Source of the DNA: Methylococcaceae bacterium NSP1-2
GTDB lineage: Bacteria; Pseudomonadota; Gammaproteobacteria; Methylococcales; Methylomonadaceae
Direction: 5' to 3'
Length of the DNA stretch: 7,357 nt
NCBI GenBank assembly: GCA_002256685.1
Contig: NQJH01000083.1
Span: forward strand, 1 to 7,357
The position numbers were made by a program, and so were the translations under genes. Shown here one piece after another: positions 5,599 through 7,357 of the stretch (within the stretch, counting starts at the first letter, position 1; every line of letters begins with the position of its first letter). The notes below the pieces were generated by a model that searched no databases, was not told the origin of the DNA, and was given only the letters and a program-made list of their open reading frames with translations.

Positions 5599-5907
5599 TT
5601 AGATTTTACCTGCAAGCCTGAAAATTAAACCTGCAATAATAGTGATTTGTAATAGCCCTACGCCGACTACCCAGCGGATTAACTCTGATTTATTCTCAGC
5701 TATTTTTAATTCAAGGCGGAGTTCCATTTCTCTTAAATCGCGCTTGGTAGCTAGATCATCCAATTCATAATCATGCCGCGCCTGTTCCAGCGTATTCAGC
5801 ACGGTAGTTTTTTGTAACTCAGTTAGAATTTCAGCCTGTTCTTCACTAAAGCCCACGCCTTTCAGTTTTTTAACAAATTCATGCGTATCAAAAGTTAAGG
5901 TGACCAT
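5599..5907 (-). CDS. Small CCDC90/DUF1640-like coiled-coil membrane protein
   Basis: The 102-residue protein begins FDTHEFVKKLKGVGFSEEQAE (about 6-26), then has a long charged helix, including LATKRDLREMELRLELKI (52-69), likely a coiled coil, and a single C-terminal TM helix (about 78-99). This layout matches the bacterial DUF1640/CCDC90 family, distantly related to mitochondrial MCUR1-type proteins. Its bacterial function is unknown; a tail-anchored oligomer on the cytoplasmic face of the inner membrane is a reasonable reading. It sits 18 nt after yciO and 14 nt before the M50 gene, so it is in the same transcript. Its presence between these two genes is not part of the arrangement I know from well-studied genomes and may be a lineage-specific insertion. 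Only a weak Shine-Dalgarno (GAGAA) is visible. Confidence 0.8.
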   Translation of the reverse strand: MVTLTFDTHEFVKKLKGVGFSEEQAEILTELQKTTVLNTLEQARHDYELDDLATKRDLREMELRLELKIAENKSELIRWVVGVGLLQITIIAGLIFRLAGKI

Positions 5908-5925
5908 AATCTAATTCTCGTACTA

Positions 5926-6546
5926 TTAATCCAACATCGGGGCAATACCTTTGCCCTGTCTGATAATTTCTGTGCCATTACTGGAAAATTCAATGATGGT
6001 GGTCGGCTCAAATTCAATAATGCCCGCATCGATGATTAAATCCAGCTCGTGTTCCAGCTTCTCTCTAATCTCGTAAGGATCAGTCATCGCTTCGGTCTCT
6101 CCGGGCAACATGAGTGTCGAGCTAAATAACGCCTCACCTAATTCTTGTAATAACAGTTGTGTGACGGGATGATCGGGAATGCGTATGCCGATGGTTTTTT
6201 TCTTAGGATGTTGCAAACTACGCGGCACTTCACGCGTCGCATCCAAAATAAAGGTAAACGGACCGGGCGTTAATGATTTAATTAACCGATAGGCATCGTT
6301 ACCAATTTTGGTAAAGGTAGCGACTTGTGATAAGTCTTTACAAACCAGCGTAAAATTATGCTTATCATCCAGCCGCCTAATGCGGCGTATCTTATCCAGT
6401 GCTTGCTTATCACCGATTTGGCAAGCCAGCGCGTAAGACGAATCGGTAGGATAGGCGATGACTCCACCTTGACGCAAAATCTCTACGGCACGATGAATTA
6501 ATCGCAGTTGCGGTGTTTTGGGGTGAACTTCAAAAAACTGAGCCAT
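5926..6546 (-). CDS. yciO: YciO, Sua5/YrdC-domain protein
   Basis: The 206-residue single YrdC-domain protein resembles E. coli YciO along its whole length: MAQFFEVHPKTPQLRLIHRA at the start, GGVIAYPTDSSYAL (27-40), RRIRRLDDKHNFTLVCKDLS (two parts, 54-61 and 62-72), LTPGPFTFIL, KKKTIGIRIPDHP, and ending with GKGIAPMLD. The domain binds ATP, threonine and RNA in TsaC/Sua5, which make threonylcarbamoyl-AMP for the t6A modification of tRNA. YciO is a separate paralogous branch whose physiological role is unsettled, so assigning it as the cell's t6A enzyme would be unsafe. It is the first gene of the minus-strand cluster; a -10 box lies 34 nt upstream of its ATG. No clear Shine-Dalgarno precedes the start. 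Confidence 0.93.
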   Translation of the reverse strand: MAQFFEVHPKTPQLRLIHRAVEILRQGGVIAYPTDSSYALACQIGDKQALDKIRRIRRLDDKHNFTLVCKDLSQVATFTKIGNDAYRLIKSLTPGPFTFILDATREVPRSLQHPKKKTIGIRIPDHPVTQLLLQELGEALFSSTLMLPGETEAMTDPYEIREKLEHELDLIIDAGIIEFEPTTIIEFSSNGTEIIRQGKGIAPMLD

Positions 6547-6579
6547 GATTTACTAGAATATAAAAATAAATATTACATA

Positions 6580-6585
6580 ATTATA
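6580..6585 (-). promoter_or_regulatory. -10 box of the probable yciO operon promoter
   Basis: Read on the minus strand, a perfect TATAAT occurs at 6585-6580, 33 nt before the yciO ATG. The spacer region before it holds no convincing TTGACA at 16-18 bp. Transcription would start near 6573, leaving a leader of about 27 nt. Good -10 and weak -35 would suit a moderate or activator-assisted sigma-70 promoter. Confidence 0.45.
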
Positions 6586-6599
6586 CCGTACATCAACTT

Positions 6600-6632
6600 A
6601 AGCGGCTTGTTTGAATATAACGATTGCCGCTT
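6600..6632. repeat. Inverted repeat in the divergent intergenic region
   Basis: AAGCGGC (6600-6606) and GCCGCTT (6626-6632) are perfect 7-bp inverted arms with a 19-nt A+T-rich centre, located between yciO and the rightward unknown gene. This could be an operator for the divergent promoters or the stem of a leader hairpin. No protein can be named from it. Confidence 0.4.
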
Positions 6633-6685
6633 TTGCTAAAAACTTGAGTACAATAACCCCGTTACTGAAAAACACGGTTAGCTTA

Positions 6686-7213
6686 ATGATTATTCGTATT
6701 GCCCTATTACTGCTAGTTTGTGCCTTTATCTTGTTAGGGTCGGCAGACCTATTGTCATGGTTGACCCTGCCCTACTTGCCGGAGTTCATCACGCAACTCG
6801 GCTTAGGCTTATTATTTTGTGCGTTTGCATTACTGTTAATAATGGGTTCGTTATGGATAGTTAAACAAATCGCTCAGGCGAGTGCGGCTTACTTTTCAGC
6901 CACACAGCGCGGACAGCGGCGGGTATTGTTTATTCAAACCAAACAACAACAGCTTAAACAATTATTTTATTGCCAAGCGTTACGCATTCATTATGTGCAT
7001 GAACTGAAAAGACAACAGTTATTACGCCACAATAATCGCAAACACCTTGCCGCGTTATCCAAAGCCATAGACCAAGATTTACACGCCCTAAAAGCCCGTT
7101 TGCCCAGCACTGCGTTTAAGCAATTACAACAACAAAACCGCTATTATCGCCAGCAACAAGACAGCGCGGCGTTATTACAATTACAGCAAAAAATCACCAC
7201 GCTTAGCTCATGA
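6686..7213 (+). CDS. Unknown two-TM protein with Gln/Lys/Arg-rich helical tail
   Basis: I do not recognise this family. From the ATG at 6686 the protein has 175 residues: TM helix 1 at about 3-24, a short loop with LTLPYLPEF, TM helix 2 at about 36-59, then a roughly 115-residue basic, glutamine-rich helical region with runs such as TKQQQLKQLF, LQQQNRYYRQQQ and LLQLQQK. The positive tail suggests both termini face the cytoplasm, possibly as a coiled coil or nucleic-acid- or membrane-surface-associated segment. An in-frame TTG at 6611 would add 25 residues, but it lies inside the inverted repeat at 6600-6632, so I prefer the ATG. No good Shine-Dalgarno is visible for either. Its stop overlaps the start of the next gene (ATGA), which indicates translational coupling. 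Confidence 0.65.
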   Translation: MIIRIALLLLVCAFILLGSADLLSWLTLPYLPEFITQLGLGLLFCAFALLLIMGSLWIVKQIAQASAAYFSATQRGQRRVLFIQTKQQQLKQLFYCQALRIHYVHELKRQQLLRHNNRKHLAALSKAIDQDLHALKARLPSTAFKQLQQQNRYYRQQQDSAALLQLQQKITTLSS

Positions 7214-7357
7214 CCATTAAAAACTGGCTGCTTAACACAGTTGAATTGCTCCATTCGATTAAAGACCAAAAGTTACGTTGGCAAACCGATAATCAAGCGC
7301 GGCAACTTCAGCTCAAGCAAGCACGAATATTGGCAGAAGACCAACTTGCGGCAGAAT
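7210..7357 (+). CDS. Unknown helical Gln-rich protein, N-terminal part only
   Basis: The ATG at 7210 overlaps the preceding stop as ATGA. The frame stays open for 49 codons to the window end: MTIKNWLLNTVELLHSIKDQ, then a run rich in Gln, Ala, Arg and Leu (QARQLQLKQARILAEDQLAAE). There is no signal peptide or TM segment in the visible part; the composition suggests a long amphipathic or coiled-coil helix. Function is not recognisable. The tight coupling to the two-TM gene and the shared Gln-rich helical character suggest the two products act together. Confidence 0.6.
   Translation, partial: MTIKNWLLNTVELLHSIKDQKLRWQTDNQARQLQLKQARILAEDQLAAE

Noticed and set aside
5202..5621. 139-codon plus-strand frame antisense to the M50 protease gene
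   Set aside because: The opposite strand carries HExxH and the LDG motif in a normal-length family member; the antisense protein has no recognisable features.
5926..6546. Naming the YrdC-domain gene tsaC or sua5
   Set aside because: Whole-length similarity and the PTDSSYAL motif point to the YciO branch, and the Sua5 C-terminal domain is absent.
6611..6685. TTG start extending the two-TM protein by 25 residues
   Set aside because: The TTG falls inside the inverted repeat, and the ATG at 6686 places the first TM helix at the N-terminus. It is not fully excluded.
1..7357. A new defence or mobile system in the window
   Set aside because: Apart from the IS-like end, no nuclease, toxin-antitoxin, integrase, reverse transcriptase or defence domain is visible; most of the window is housekeeping genes.

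Overview
The window looks like a gammaproteobacterial chromosome of modest G+C. The main evidence is a tight minus-strand cluster of housekeeping genes, yciO, a CCDC90/DUF1640-like gene, an M50 protease gene, scpA, scpB and rluB, in an order seen with variations in many Gammaproteobacteria. The YciO protein closely resembles the enterobacterial one. Abundant REP-like palindromes and a small CCDC90-like membrane protein would fit a sulfur oxidiser or methylotroph of the Thiotrichales/Methylococcales type, but the sequence alone does not settle the taxon.

Layout. Positions 1 to about 155 look like the right end of an IS200/IS605-type element: the last codons of a Y1 transposase-like frame, apparently frameshifted, followed by three small hairpins. 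A compact heme catalase-family gene (185-1180, +) starts right after the last hairpin. A 14-bp perfect palindrome (1249-1290) separates it from an exported PEBP/YbhB-type protein (1333-1893, +) and a membrane-anchored small heat-shock protein (1918-2520, +). A second, longer palindrome of the same family (2545-2629) lies in the convergent gap before rluB.

From 6546 down to 2634 (minus strand) six genes run with gaps of 18, 14, 15 and 4 nt and one overlap, so they are probably one operon. It encodes a Sua5/YciO-family protein, a coiled-coil/TM protein, a site-2 protease-like metalloprotease, the two kleisin-side subunits of the SMC condensin (ScpA, ScpB), and the 23S rRNA pseudouridine synthase RluB. 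ScpA and ScpB act together in chromosome compaction; the other genes are co-located rather than functionally linked in any obvious way. A good -10 box (TATAAT) sits upstream of yciO.

At the right edge, divergent from yciO, are two overlapping plus-strand genes of unknown function: a two-TM protein with a Gln/Lys/Arg-rich helical tail, and the start of a second helical, Gln-rich protein cut by the window end.

I found no CRISPR array, tRNA, rRNA, prophage or defence locus. The least explained parts are the structured IS end abutting the catalase gene, the REP-like palindrome pair with a compensatory base change, and the uncharacterised gene pair at the right edge.
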